From Candidatus Vallotiella adelgis (lineage in GTDB: Bacteria; Pseudomonadota; Gammaproteobacteria; Burkholderiales; Burkholderiaceae): a stretch of 64,000 bases of DNA. The stretch is taken from NCBI RefSeq assembly GCF_020541305.1, contig NZ_CP047396.1, positions 310,001-374,000 of the forward strand, in the 5' to 3' direction. A program made the position numbers and the translations under genes. Below are positions 20,250 to 29,618 of the stretch, in pieces (the first letter of the stretch is position 1; the number at the start of each line of letters is the position of its first letter). A model generated the notes under the pieces. The model was given only the letters and a program-made list of their open reading frames with translations, made no database searches and was not told the origin of the DNA.

Positions 20250-20858
20250 TCAAGGACCAAGTCTAATAAAAATATGCCTATGATCGCGAACCTTTGACCA
20301 GGCTAGTTTCATATAATACAGCATTGACCAGATAGTTAGCACAGTCGCTAGGTAGATTAACCACTTTCCCATAATGTGTGTTTTGACCGCGAACCGTCCT
20401 AATACAATCGGTGCGTAATATAGCAACATCGGAATTGCAATCATTTGGCATGCGGTCTTTAGCTTGCCCAGTGAGTTTACGGCAACGCTCTTAGATGCCC
20501 CGATTTGCGCCATCCATTCGCGTAGTGCGGAAATTGCGATCTCACGGCCTACAATCAGCAGCGCAATAGCTAAATCAAGCCGCATTAAGTGTACTAGCAC
20601 TAGTAATGCTGCGGTCATCATTAACTTATCTGCGACCGGATCGAGAAAAGCGCCGAATGCCGAGGTCTGGTTTAGCTTGCGAGCAAGGAATCCATCGAAC
20701 CAGTCAGTTAACGCGGCAAGGATAAAAATAGCTGCAGCTGCTTCATTTTTCTCTTGCGGACCTAGTATTGTAACCGGCAGATAATACACGCCAACAATCA
20801 ACGGGATTAAAACGATCCGCAACCATGTTAAGAAAATAGGTATATTAAAAAATATCAA
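20250..20858 (-). CDS. pgsA: CDP-diacylglycerol--glycerol-3-phosphate 3-phosphatidyltransferase
   Basis: PgsA makes phosphatidylglycerol phosphate at the inner membrane, the committed step to PG and cardiolipin. The 202-aa product has about four to five membrane segments and the full CDP-alcohol phosphatidyltransferase signature: DWFDGFLAR, then GAFLDPVADK eight residues later. The start must be TTG at 20858, since no ATG lies before the conserved FNIPIFLTWLRIVLIPL. uvrC, normally upstream, is a pseudogene here; tRNA-Gly and tRNA-Cys follow. Confidence 0.92.
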   Translation of the reverse strand: MIFFNIPIFLTWLRIVLIPLIVGVYYLPVTILGPQEKNEAAAAIFILAALTDWFDGFLARKLNQTSAFGAFLDPVADKLMMTAALLVLVHLMRLDLAIALLIVGREIAISALREWMAQIGASKSVAVNSLGKLKTACQMIAIPMLLYYAPIVLGRFAVKTHIMGKWLIYLATVLTIWSMLYYMKLAWSKVRDHRHIFIRLGP

Positions 20859-20879
20859 AGCGAACTAGCAATGAAAGGT

Positions 20880-22240
20880 TAAGCACAACGCGCCACAATA
20901 GTAATAATTTACGATGCCGCTAGGCAGCCATCCGCACTGTGGCGCCTACGAAAACTATACGAGTAATTATTGCCATCGCTTGTGCTCTGATGCTCTCGCA
21001 TGTCTGTAGACGCTGATCTGTTACGCGATTTGGTGCATTTAGCCTTTATGCCATCGATGGAATATCAACGCACCGCATCGCGGACTTTTTATAGCTATTA
21101 TCAGAGCAGCATACTTCCTCTACAACTGGAGCGATGCTCGCCCCCTCCTTGCGAAGACAGGGCTTTAAAACCAATGTTACGATCTTTACCGTTCGCCTGC
21201 CTTTTCCAGCATGTTAGTGCCTAACGGCTCTATAAAAATCTGTTAGGCGATTTCCATTTTCTTGTTACCGCTGACAATTATCGAATGTATGCTAGCCTAG
21301 CCCGGTGGCACCACCAACGACCGCACTTCCTGTGCTGTAGGCTTAGTGCAGCTATCAAGCGTTGCGTTGATAGCTGTTTGTAATATTAATCTAGCGTAAA
21401 TAATAATGCACTAGATAACCACGCCATGCTTTTCGCGTAGCACCGTAAAAGAACCTATCACATAGTAGCATGATGCTTATCAAGCATCATGCTACTATGG
21501 CGTTAGCATGCAATAGACCACACCGTGCAATAAGCGATAGACGAAACATGAGACTTAGGTAGTGGCACCCATGAATAAGACATATTCAAATATGTGATAC
21601 ACAACAACAATCCCCAAGTCAATCGAAGGAACCTGAGCAAGGTTGAGTTCGGAGTTACTGAGAATTCTGTTCTCACATCTCGACTATTATATCACTAGGT
21701 ACACCTCTGGATGTACGACTAATGGATCCATACAACCTTATTGCTTATACTATTACAATAGTGCATTAATCAGCTTATGCGCAGCCAGTGTATGGTTGGC
21801 GTTAATTACTAGCGACTCTTACTCGACTAGCGCTAAAATATCGGCATCGTGGCTAGTATATCTAGCGCTAAACTCAATTGCCCGTTAATACAGCATCTTC
21901 GAGAGTCAACCGATTTGATTGCATATCTTGCTTGCTCACTCGTACAAATTTTAGCTCGGATGAATACGTCGCGAAATTAGATGTTATAATGCGACGTTAA
22001 CGCTTTAATTTGATAATTTTCTAATGGTCACGCCTCCTATTTCGGAGCAGACAATCATCACCTTAATACATGCAATTCGCGAGACTATCGATATAAACGT
22101 GATATGCGTTGCATTTATATTTTTGTAAAATCTAAAAATCTAGATATATGCTTTTTTAAGTTAATTTCCCTGTACTCACACGCATAGCATAGCGTTTTGT
22201 GTACTATGGTGGCGATACGCACCCGATAAGTGCAAAAACG
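20880..22240 (-). pseudogene. uvrC: Eroded uvrC (excinuclease ABC subunit C)
   Basis: UvrC makes the dual incisions of nucleotide excision repair. The span is uvrC-sized and reads as a ghost on the minus strand. Near 22229 LSGAYRHHSTQNAMLCV followed by a stop matches LPGVYRYFD.QG.VLYVG. Near 22095-22030 SRIACIKVMIVCSE matches the family TRIARIE..VTRSE. Near 21255-21085 EIA, a stop, QIF, then SPVFARRGRASLQL, a stop and RKYAALIIAI match EIARQVF, the LVFADGRAPLELG segment and KESAALMLIAQ. There are many in-frame stops and shifts. It sits between pgsA and earP, the ancestral location. Confidence 0.88.
21461..21499. repeat. 18-bp perfect inverted repeat
   Basis: Arms 21461-21478 and 21482-21499 are perfect complements around a 3-base loop. 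The element lies inside the dead uvrC, so it cannot be the terminator of that gene. There is no T-run on either side. Confidence 0.85.
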
Positions 22241-22397
22241 TGTAAATATACTGAAAACCGCAACCTAAATAATGCTCAAAAACGAGCTGAGGCAGAATGG
22301 TTTAGTCATAAATATAATGACAAAGCAGTCCCTCCGTGCTATGCAAGATTTATACTCTGTAATAAAAAGTTTAGTTGTTTGTTAAGTCGCCTCTGTA

Positions 22398-23609
22398 TTG
22401 TACTCATCTTATATCTTTCTTCCCCAATCTACACATCGTTTCACATGCGATATTTTCTGCAGAGTAATCAACAATTTCGGCGACGCTAGTGTTTGCTGGA
22501 GGCTGGCTCAGCAGTTAGCTAATGAATATAATTGGCAGATTCGTTTGTTTATCGACGAGTTAACTATACTTGCTCAACTGGCGCCCGGGTTAGATGCTGG
22601 ACGCAAACAGCAAGTACTATCCAATGTCTCGATTGAGTACTGGGACCACTCTGCATTCATCGAACCTAGTGCGAAGGTATTGAATATCGCTGATGTTATC
22701 ATTGAGGCATTTGCCTGCGATCTTCCGGCGCCATACATTGCTGCAATGGCGCAACGATTGTCTCCGGTTGCTTGGATTAACCTTGAATACCTATCGTCCG
22801 AAGACTGGGTGTCGGACTTTCACTTGCGCCAGTCGCCTCATCCACGCTATGCGTTGACTAAAACATTCTTTTTCCCGGGTCTTTATGCTCAAACTGGTGG
22901 AGTTCTGTGCGAAAAAAACCTAAACGCACAGCGCCGTGCATTCATTGAATCAACAACTGAACAGGCATGCTGGTGGACTTCTCTTGGGCTGCCTCAGCCT
23001 GATCCAGCTGCGACAGTTGTGTCGCTATTTTCCTACGAGAATAGCGCTATTAACGTGCTGCTAGAGCAATGGCGTGATGCAACAAATCCGTTAGTACTAC
23101 TAGTTCCACAGGGAAAAATTTCTGGGTCTATAGCACGATTCTTCGGTCGTTCTATGGGGCTCCGTGCATTCTCGGCAGGTATGAGCGCAAGCGTATGCTC
23201 GCTGAGTGCGTATTCGTTACCGTTTACTGACCAGATTGGCTATGATAAACTGCTGTGGAGTTCACATATTAATTTTGTACGTGGCGAGGATTCGTTTGTG
23301 CGAGCGCAGTGGGCACGCAAGCCTTTCGTCTGGCACATCTATGCACAAGCAGATAATGCACATCTACCTAAACTAGACGCCGCACTTGCAAATATCAGTT
23401 CGGCTTTAAAACCACCGGCACGCGACGCCTTAACTCGCTTTTCGAACGCATGGAACAGCTATCCAGCGCATAGCCCGCCTGATTGGCTAGATTTTATCCG
23501 GCATCGAGAGGCGTTCGAGGAAAACGCCAATTCATGGGCCAATAAGCTGGCCTCTATCGGCGATTTAGCCCAACATCTGGCCGCATTTGTTCAAAATATA
23601 CTAAAATAG
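22398..23609 (+). CDS. earP: EF-P arginine-32 rhamnosyltransferase EarP
   Basis: EarP transfers rhamnose from dTDP-rhamnose to Arg32 of EF-P, activating it for proline-stretch translation. The product is up to 403 aa. The start is uncertain: the frame opens at TTG 22398 and the conserved region begins at CDIFCRV. Family motifs are present: FGDASVCWRLAQQLA, VIIEAFACDLP, INLEYLSSEDWV, and the nucleotide-sugar site RGEDSFVRAQWARKPF. The first Asp of the family DN(Y/F)GD motif is Asn here (AAC, residue 25), while the second (Asp29) is kept. efp follows after 97 bases, the standard partner arrangement. Confidence 0.92.
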   Translation: MYSSYIFLPQSTHRFTCDIFCRVINNFGDASVCWRLAQQLANEYNWQIRLFIDELTILAQLAPGLDAGRKQQVLSNVSIEYWDHSAFIEPSAKVLNIADVIIEAFACDLPAPYIAAMAQRLSPVAWINLEYLSSEDWVSDFHLRQSPHPRYALTKTFFFPGLYAQTGGVLCEKNLNAQRRAFIESTTEQACWWTSLGLPQPDPAATVVSLFSYENSAINVLLEQWRDATNPLVLLVPQGKISGSIARFFGRSMGLRAFSAGMSASVCSLSAYSLPFTDQIGYDKLLWSSHINFVRGEDSFVRAQWARKPFVWHIYAQADNAHLPKLDAALANISSALKPPARDALTRFSNAWNSYPAHSPPDWLDFIRHREAFEENANSWANKLASIGDLAQHLAAFVQNILK

Positions 23610-23706
23610 GAGTGCATAAAAGTTTGTGATTGCTTGGTAGACTTGCTTAATTCGGGAGCCTGCTATCAGGCGTTCGCCATACTCATTTACCAGACAAACT
23701 AGTCTT

Positions 23707-24264
23707 ATGAAGACCGCTCACGAACTACGTATTAGCAATGTCATCATGATTGGCAATAATCCTATGGTTGTGCAGAAGACCGAATACAACAAGTCGGGCC
23801 GCAATGCTGCGGTTGTTAAACTTAAACTGAAAAACCTCCTGACCGGTACTGGCAATGAGTCGGTGTACAAAGCTGATGATAAGTTCAACATGGTTATGCT
23901 TGACCGTAAAGAAGTTACCTATTCATACTTTGCTGATCCGATATATATCTTCATAGATGCAGACTTCAATCAGTGTGAAGTTGAAAGCGAGATGATGGGT
24001 GATGCATTGCACTATCTTGAAGGAGGTATGGCATGTCAAATAGTGTTGTATAACGACAAGGCAATTTCAGTCGAATTGCCAACTACGTTAGTGCGCGAAA
24101 TCGTCTACACAGAACCTGCAATTAAGGGCGATACCTCGTCTGGTAAGGTGCTTAAGAGTGCTAAGATAGCTAGCGGCCTTGAGTTACAAGTTCCGCTATT
24201 TTGCAATATTGGTGACAAAATCGAGATTGACACGCGCACGCATGAGTACCGCAGCCGCGCATAA
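23707..24264 (+). CDS. efp: Translation elongation factor P
   Basis: EF-P relieves ribosome stalling at proline runs. The product is 185 aa with the three beta-barrel domains expected. The modification loop reads [12 protein letters not shown] with Arg at residue 32, the arginine type served by EarP rather than the lysine type served by EpmA. The C-terminal signature [17 protein letters not shown] is typical. It lies directly downstream of earP. No sequence damage is visible. Confidence 0.97.
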   Translation: MKTAHELRISNVIMIGNNPMVVQKTEYNKSGRNAAVVKLKLKNLLTGTGNESVYKADDKFNMVMLDRKEVTYSYFADPIYIFIDADFNQCEVESEMMGDALHYLEGGMACQIVLYNDKAISVELPTTLVREIVYTEPAIKGDTSSGKVLKSAKIASGLELQVPLFCNIGDKIEIDTRTHEYRSRA

Positions 24265-24439
24265 CATCTTAGTTTATCCAAAATACTTCAATACAGGCAC
24301 CCAAGCAGAAAATGCTATTTTATTAGAAAAAGATAAAGTATTGTGCGCCACAGACCTCCTTGCCTGTGAAGAATATACTTGCTACACGAGAAAATTCTCT
24401 GTATTAAAGAAGCCACACTTATGGCACCTTATTACGGTC

Positions 24440-24830
24440 AGGTAGGCTGCATCCTAGCCCAAGCTAGTCACATACGCGATACTCTTTAGATAACGGATCT
24501 GGAGAGCTGCCTGTTCACTCGAACCCCGTGCATTGTCACGAAGCGCATAGTTGTTTTAATAATATGTCTCGAAGATGGGGCGCCTGCGATATAAAACTCA
24601 GAACCCCGGAAATGTTATATACACTAGCTGCTCCTCCTTTCTAGACCACTGTATAATTACGCGATCATATGCATCGTGCATGAGAAGATTAGTCACAAAT
24701 AATTGTGAGCGGCTTATTAATTCCGGAAAAATACAGTCATACCACGGATCAGTAGATCAACGATCCGACTGACATTATCGGAACTCAATAAAATACCCGC
24801 TATATTAAGCATCAATAGACTATTTCTGCG
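24440..24830 (-). pseudogene. acpS: Possible remnant of acpS (holo-ACP synthase)
   Basis: AcpS attaches 4'-phosphopantetheine to acyl carrier protein. On the minus strand near 24795-24735 the frame GILLSSDNVSRIVDLLIRG resembles the AcpS N-terminus GIGTDIVQVSRI..VL.R. Near 24515-24450 a second weak stretch could be the C-terminal VSDERDYAVAFV region. Stops are frequent. Position supports the call, since relatives have recO-pdxJ-acpS and pdxJ is also dead next door. The match is short and could be chance. Confidence 0.4.
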
Positions 24831-25179
24831 CTTGCAATTTATGCAACAAAGATATATACGTTAGGATTCCTGGGGGTTTGTCTATAGACTGACTTGTCAC
24901 TCCTATACCGCCGATATAGGTTGCAGCTTTTACTGAAGCGATAACGCACAATATAGAAATAATCACATGTGTCGTTGCTTACAAATACATGTGCCACGAG
25001 TATCCGTAATTGGCTATCTATTAAGCTAAGTTATCCGTTAAAAATCCTTTACTTACTACTGTTCTCCTCGCGATTTTGCATCGTATATGTCGTCCATACT
25101 CGTTAAGTGCTTGATAGATTAGCTAATTTTGCAATGCTTTATCAAAGTAGATAAAGCGCTAACCTGAACGATATTCAAA

Positions 25180-25686
25180 TGCTTGACCTTACAGATTGAG
25201 CTATACAGTAGAACACTAGAACGAATGTTTATGCGCCCATGACGAGGCATGGGCGCGACTAATTGACTGTATCTTCTATAATATCTGCATACGAGGGTTT
25301 TCGGCCTACTACATTAACTGCGTCGAAGTGCGTAACTACATCTAATCCATCTTGCATAGTTAGCTCAGCGCGTTTTCCGACGCCAGATAAACATTGTGTA
25401 GCCGCACATCACGGGCTATGTATCAAGCATTTCTTATGCCTATGCACATCTAAGTACGCTCATTCAAGTGTGATTAATGACTACATCGCGCGTAAATCGG
25501 AATCAAAAATGTGCGCCTGTTCTCACGACGATGTAGCATGATCGTATCGTACAAGCCAGCCTACAGCTTGTAGCGAGCACGCAATATAGTCTGGATAAGC
25601 GGGGCGGGCATGTTACATAGCATAGCCACATCATCGATGTTAAGGCCCAACTCTATGACACACTCCAGCGACGCGAAAACATTCAT
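25180..25686 (-). pseudogene. pdxJ: Eroded pdxJ (pyridoxine 5'-phosphate synthase)
   Basis: PdxJ closes the pyridoxine ring in vitamin B6 synthesis. The minus strand opens with an ATG overlapping the recO stop (ATGA at 25686) and reads ECVIELGLNIDDVAMLCN, matching the PdxJ N-terminus VIDLGVNIDHVATLRN. A TAG follows after 41 codons. The same frame continues AGLYDTIMLHRRENRRTF against AGADAITLHLREDRRHI. Near 25375-25300, in another register, GKRAELTMQDGLDVVTHFDA matches [20 protein letters not shown]. It is clearly dead, with stops and indels. The rest of the C-terminus, toward about 24900, is no longer recognisable. Confidence 0.9.
25233..25256. terminator. 9-bp GC-rich hairpin
   Basis: Arms GCGCCCATG and CATGGGCGC around a 6-base loop, lying within the decayed pdxJ span. 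No T-run follows closely. It may end the recO transcript or be a chance survivor. Confidence 0.4.
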
Positions 25687-26540
25687 AAGTTTTGCAGGTC
25701 ACTCAAAATATCGCGAGTCGCAAGCGGCGCACCGCCAAGATAAGTATTTAATAAAAAACGCATCAGATTTTTGCTTTGTGCGACAGTCTTTGCACAAGAA
25801 TAATCATCGCGCTCTATATCAAGCAAAGTCTGGCCGGAAATGACTGGTCCACGTAAGGCATCCTCTTGAGGTTCAAGCATCTCGATATCGCATACGCCCC
25901 TTGTAGGGTCGAAAACATATGAGCGCCCAGTTACTATACTCTGACTTGTCACAGTTCGATCGAACGACACAGCATAACCCGTTTCACGCAGCAAAATGCG
26001 CTCGAATGACCGCAATACTTGGACTGCTGGTTCAGCATGAGCGAGCCGCGTCAACGTTAATAGATAGTGGTCGAATAATGCGGCATGCGGATCTTCTCGT
26101 GCACAGAACCTAACGAGCAACTCGCTGACATAAAATCCACATAGCAGCGCATCGCCAGCAAGCGGGCGCATTCCACCGACCCATTCAGCTTTAGTTAAAG
26201 TTCGAATTTCGGACTTGCCGGTCCACGATAGCGAGATTGGCTGGAATGTTTGAAGCACACTGCGAAACGTCGAATGCGGTCGCTTTGCCCCTTTCGCGAC
26301 GAGAGCGACACGACCGTGCGAGCGCGTGAATACGTCGATGATTAGGCTTGTCTCTCGATAGGGGTAGGTGTGCAAGACAAAGCCTAGCCGTTCGGTTTCA
26401 GGATAATCTCCGTGCAGTAAGCCTGAGCGGCAACGAGCCGATAGGGTATAGCCTGTCACGGACTGAGAAATATTACTTAGCCTGGCGTTAGGCGGCTTAG
26501 ATTGATCTGTATTATTCATCGAGGCGTTATTCATACTCAT
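25683..26540 (-). CDS. recO: DNA repair protein RecO
   Basis: RecO loads RecA onto SSB-coated single-stranded DNA with RecR in the RecF pathway. The 285-aa product carries the OB-fold segment [21 protein letters not shown] followed by [12 protein letters not shown], a family hallmark, then the helical domain ([11 protein letters not shown]). Betaproteobacterial members usually lack the zinc cysteines, as here. It overlaps the end of era by up to 14 bases; Met3 (26534) or Met8 (26519) could also be the start. Its stop overlaps the old pdxJ start codon. Confidence 0.92.
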   Translation of the reverse strand: MSMNNASMNNTDQSKPPNARLSNISQSVTGYTLSARCRSGLLHGDYPETERLGFVLHTYPYRETSLIIDVFTRSHGRVALVAKGAKRPHSTFRSVLQTFQPISLSWTGKSEIRTLTKAEWVGGMRPLAGDALLCGFYVSELLVRFCAREDPHAALFDHYLLTLTRLAHAEPAVQVLRSFERILLRETGYAVSFDRTVTSQSIVTGRSYVFDPTRGVCDIEMLEPQEDALRGPVISGQTLLDIERDDYSCAKTVAQSKNLMRFLLNTYLGGAPLATRDILSDLQNL

Positions 26541-27417
26541 AGGCGCGCAATGCCGCCTCGTTAGCTGACCAGCTACTTTTGATTTTCACGAACGTCTCTA
26601 GATAAACCGGACCATTGAAGAGCTTTATCATGTCGATGCGCGCTTCAGTACTGATCTTTTTTAGCTTTGTGCCTTTTTGCCCAATTATCATCGCTTTATG
26701 GTTATCACGATACACGATAATTGTTGCGAAAACCCGACGTAGGTTTCCGTTTTGCTCAAACTTATCGATTAGTATCGTACTCGTGTATGGCAATTCGTCT
26801 CCAGTCCAACGGAATAATTTTTCCCGCAAAATTTCAGTTGCTAAGAATCGCTCACTGCAGTTAGTCAACTCATCTTTACCATAAATTGCCTTACCAATCG
26901 GTAACGACGGCCGCAGAATCTTCAGTATCCGTCGGATGTCATCTAGCCGCTTTGCGCTGATCGGAACTACATGATGGAATACGCGTAGCGTCGCGATGTT
27001 TTTTACGAATGGCAGCAGCGCACTTTTATCCAAAAGCTTGTCGACTTTGTTTACGATCAATACCGACGGCACCGATGTAGGAATTAATTCGAATACTGCT
27101 TGATCTTCGGGCCTATAACGACCTGCCTCGATCACGAATAGCACAACATCTACCGATTTCAGTGTCGATGTAACAACACGATTTAGTAATGAGTCATTCC
27201 GGCTCTGGAAGCCCGGTGTATCGAGAAAAACGAATTGTGCATCATCTATTGTCCGAATACCCGCGATTTGATGCCGCGTAGTTTGCGCTTTTCGTGATGT
27301 AATGCTGATTTTTTGCCCAATAAGGGCGTTGATTAGCGTTGACTTTCCAACATTCGTGCGTCCAACGATTGCGATCGTACCGCAACGGAAATCGATTTGT
27401 TCAAAAGCCGAATTCAT
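26527..27417 (-). CDS. era: GTPase Era
   Basis: Era binds 16S rRNA near its 3' end and helps 30S maturation. The 296-aa product has G1 GRTNVGKS (Thr instead of the usual Pro), G3 DTPGF, G4 NKVD and the SAKR-type G5 ([11 protein letters not shown]). The C-terminal KH domain includes [19 protein letters not shown]. It is in the lepA-lepB-rnc-era-recO series, as in most proteobacteria, and overlaps recO at its 3' end. Confidence 0.96.
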   Translation of the reverse strand: MNSAFEQIDFRCGTIAIVGRTNVGKSTLINALIGQKISITSRKAQTTRHQIAGIRTIDDAQFVFLDTPGFQSRNDSLLNRVVTSTLKSVDVVLFVIEAGRYRPEDQAVFELIPTSVPSVLIVNKVDKLLDKSALLPFVKNIATLRVFHHVVPISAKRLDDIRRILKILRPSLPIGKAIYGKDELTNCSERFLATEILREKLFRWTGDELPYTSTILIDKFEQNGNLRRVFATIIVYRDNHKAMIIGQKGTKLKKISTEARIDMIKLFNGPVYLETFVKIKSSWSANEAALRAYEYE

Positions 27418-27444
27418 GGTAAGTAAGCCTACGGAAGAGGAAAT

Positions 27445-27481
27445 ACCACCGAGGTAGATACTGCACGCCTACCTCGGTGGT
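27445..27481. terminator. 13-bp hairpin upstream of era
   Basis: Perfect arms 27445-27457 and 27469-27481 with an 11-base loop, 28 bases before the era start on the minus strand. It could end the rnc transcript or fold in the era leader. The minus-strand sequence after it is ATTTCC rather than a T-run. The rest of the 373-base rnc-era gap holds no recognisable gene; relatives have a longer Rnc tail there. Confidence 0.5.
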
Positions 27482-27790
27482 CAGGGTAGAGTGCAGTATA
27501 GAGCAGCTATATACGATCTGGTTTGGCGCAACCGGGGATCGCGCGGCTGTCATCTAACCCGCCTTACGCGGCACTAATATGGGTAACTATCTACTGCGGT
27601 GGCTCTATCAATCTCTATCACTACCGTGGGGAAGATGGGACTGCGCAGCGCGCCCAGTCAATAGAATTAGTCGGTATGCACAACACACGTATCGTTGCCA
27701 CAACGCTTGGCATGCTAGATGACGATGATGCGTTCTTCTCGTATTTATGGTGACTACTTTTTTCCTGACTTATAGTCAGCATCGTTTGGT

Positions 27791-28636
27791 CTAGGGAATC
27801 TGCGATGCATTTATCATGGCTGATTCCCTACCTTTGTGATTTAACGTAGGGCGAATATCTACTATATCCCGCATTTTAGTGAAACATGGCGGTATATCTT
27901 CAAATTCTCGCTTAGCATCACGCGCTGTAGCTTTCGCTTGTTTTAGCTTACCAAGCGGCGTCATTGCCACCGTCATCACTTCTTCAAGTGCTTTTTTTGC
28001 GGCAGACTGCTCGGCCGCGCGTCGACTAGAGCCTATGCCGCACACCTTAATATCAAGATTTGGCACTATGCACTCAACTTCAAACTGCTGATTATGGGCA
28101 GCACCTGTGGTCGCAATCACTGTATAACTCGGTAATGCAATCTTGTAGCCTTGTAGATATTCCTGCAACAGAGTCTTGGCATCTTTGCCAAGCGTGCGTG
28201 GATTGATGTGCTCTAATATAGGTATATATAGTCGCTTGATCATTGTTTGAGCTGCATCGAATCCTCCATCTAGAAAGATCGCACCAAGCACCGCCTCAAG
28301 CGTATCAGCTAGAATCGACGGGCGCCGGAAGCCGCCACTGCGCAACTCTCCTTCACCAAGCTGAAGGGCTTCCGCGATATTCAGTGCCTGAGAAATTTCG
28401 TACAGCGATTGTTTTTTAACAAGATTTGCCCGCATTCGAGAAAGTTTACCTTCATCGAGCTTACTAAAGCGCTGGAACAAAAGAGCTGCTACTACGCAGT
28501 TGAGGACTGAATCACCAAGGAATTCAAGTCGCTCATTATGCATAGCGCTATGGCTTCGGTGAGTCACCGCTTGCTGCAACAATTCTATGTTGCGAAATTT
28601 GTAGTGCAGCCGGCTTTCCAGCGTTGAAAAAGACAT
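27791..28636 (-). CDS. rnc: Ribonuclease III
   Basis: RNase III cleaves double-stranded RNA in rRNA and mRNA processing. The 281-aa product has the catalytic signature [12 protein letters not shown], the second acidic site in [17 protein letters not shown], and a C-terminal dsRBD ([10 protein letters not shown] ... [14 protein letters not shown]). A poorly conserved tail of about 55 residues follows. Burkholderia RNase III has a longer tail of this sort, so the tail here may have been shortened. It lies 50 bases downstream of lepB. Confidence 0.95.
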   Translation of the reverse strand: MSFSTLESRLHYKFRNIELLQQAVTHRSHSAMHNERLEFLGDSVLNCVVAALLFQRFSKLDEGKLSRMRANLVKKQSLYEISQALNIAEALQLGEGELRSGGFRRPSILADTLEAVLGAIFLDGGFDAAQTMIKRLYIPILEHINPRTLGKDAKTLLQEYLQGYKIALPSYTVIATTGAAHNQQFEVECIVPNLDIKVCGIGSSRRAAEQSAAKKALEEVMTVAMTPLGKLKQAKATARDAKREFEDIPPCFTKMRDIVDIRPTLNHKGRESAMINASQIP

Positions 28637-28686
28637 AAATATAAGTATAACGTGTTCTGTAACTTAAGACGAGAAACTCTTATCTG

Positions 28687-29598
28687 TCATTCGAACGAGC
28701 CAATGCGCTTTGGGTTCGAGAAGTTTAGCCAGATGAAAAACGCACGACCGATCAGATTTTGATCAGGTACAAAGCCCCAGTAACGACTATCAGAACTATT
28801 GTCGCGGTTGTCGCCCATCACAAAATAAGAGCCCGGAGGCACCTTACAAATAAGGCCACGATCATTGTAGTTACAGTTATCGCGATAAGAATAATTATCT
28901 GAACCAATTACAAACGGCGGCATATCTGGCTCATTGAGCAATGCATAGCGCTTACTTCCGAGTGTCTCGCTGTATTGTTTGACATATTTTTTTAGCCGCC
29001 ATATAGGCAGCTTACGATTATCCGGATAATCTGCCATCGGCGTTTTTAGTACTGCCACTCCATTGACTGTCAGGTGCTTATCTTGATACGCGACTACATC
29101 ACCTGGCACACCAACGACACGCTTGATATAGTTAATCGACTCATTCTTCGGATAACGAAACACAACGACATCGCCGCGCTGCGGATTTCGGCTAGAGACA
29201 ATCTTCTTGTTAATAATTGGCAAACGAATACCGTAATCGTACTTGTTAACCAAGATGAAATCGCCAACAAGCAATGTTGGAGCCATCGAACTAGATGGAA
29301 TCTTGAATGGTTCAACGATAAATGAACGCAGCATGAATACTAGAAGTATCACAGGAAAGAAGCTTGCTGAATACTCGAGCCACCACGGTCGGCACAGATA
29401 TTCTATGAGAAGCCTTACACGAGTGCGAACGGTATTTTCGTTGTGAGAGCGCTTATTTATACACTGTTGTTGCTGATCGTAGTTGTATGTGGCATTATCT
29501 GCGATCCGCCGACGCTGAGGCAGAAAAACTAGTTTGTCTACTATCCATGCAATGCCAGTTAACACAACTAGGATGAAGAGAATCAGCGAAAAATTCAT
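28687..29598 (-). CDS. lepB: Signal peptidase I
   Basis: LepB removes signal peptides from exported proteins on the periplasmic side of the inner membrane. The 303-aa product has two N-terminal membrane segments (starting MNFSLILFILVVLTGIAW, and SFFPVILLVFMLRSF). The Ser/Lys dyad motifs are SSSMAPTLLVGD and the KR in INYIKRVVGVPGD, and the late GDNRDNSSDSRYWGFV box is present. It starts 20 bases after the lepA stop with an AAGG site, as in the conserved lepA-lepB-rnc operon. Confidence 0.95.
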   Translation of the reverse strand: MNFSLILFILVVLTGIAWIVDKLVFLPQRRRIADNATYNYDQQQQCINKRSHNENTVRTRVRLLIEYLCRPWWLEYSASFFPVILLVFMLRSFIVEPFKIPSSSMAPTLLVGDFILVNKYDYGIRLPIINKKIVSSRNPQRGDVVVFRYPKNESINYIKRVVGVPGDVVAYQDKHLTVNGVAVLKTPMADYPDNRKLPIWRLKKYVKQYSETLGSKRYALLNEPDMPPFVIGSDNYSYRDNCNYNDRGLICKVPPGSYFVMGDNRDNSSDSRYWGFVPDQNLIGRAFFIWLNFSNPKRIGSFE

Positions 29599-29618
29599 GG
29601 CCTTGATTTTTTGGTTAT

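Noticed and set aside
22199-22489. 96-codon plus-strand frame before earP
   Set aside because: It overlaps the antisense of the uvrC N-terminal ghost and the earP start in another frame.
24500-24530. tRNA T-arm-like string (GGGGTTCGAGTG on the minus strand)
   Set aside because: No acceptor, D or anticodon arms around it; it falls in the probable acpS remnant.
27523-27753. 76-codon plus-strand frame between era and rnc
   Set aside because: No known motif; it opens with a non-ATG start opposite the operon direction. It may be antisense of a former longer rnc tail.
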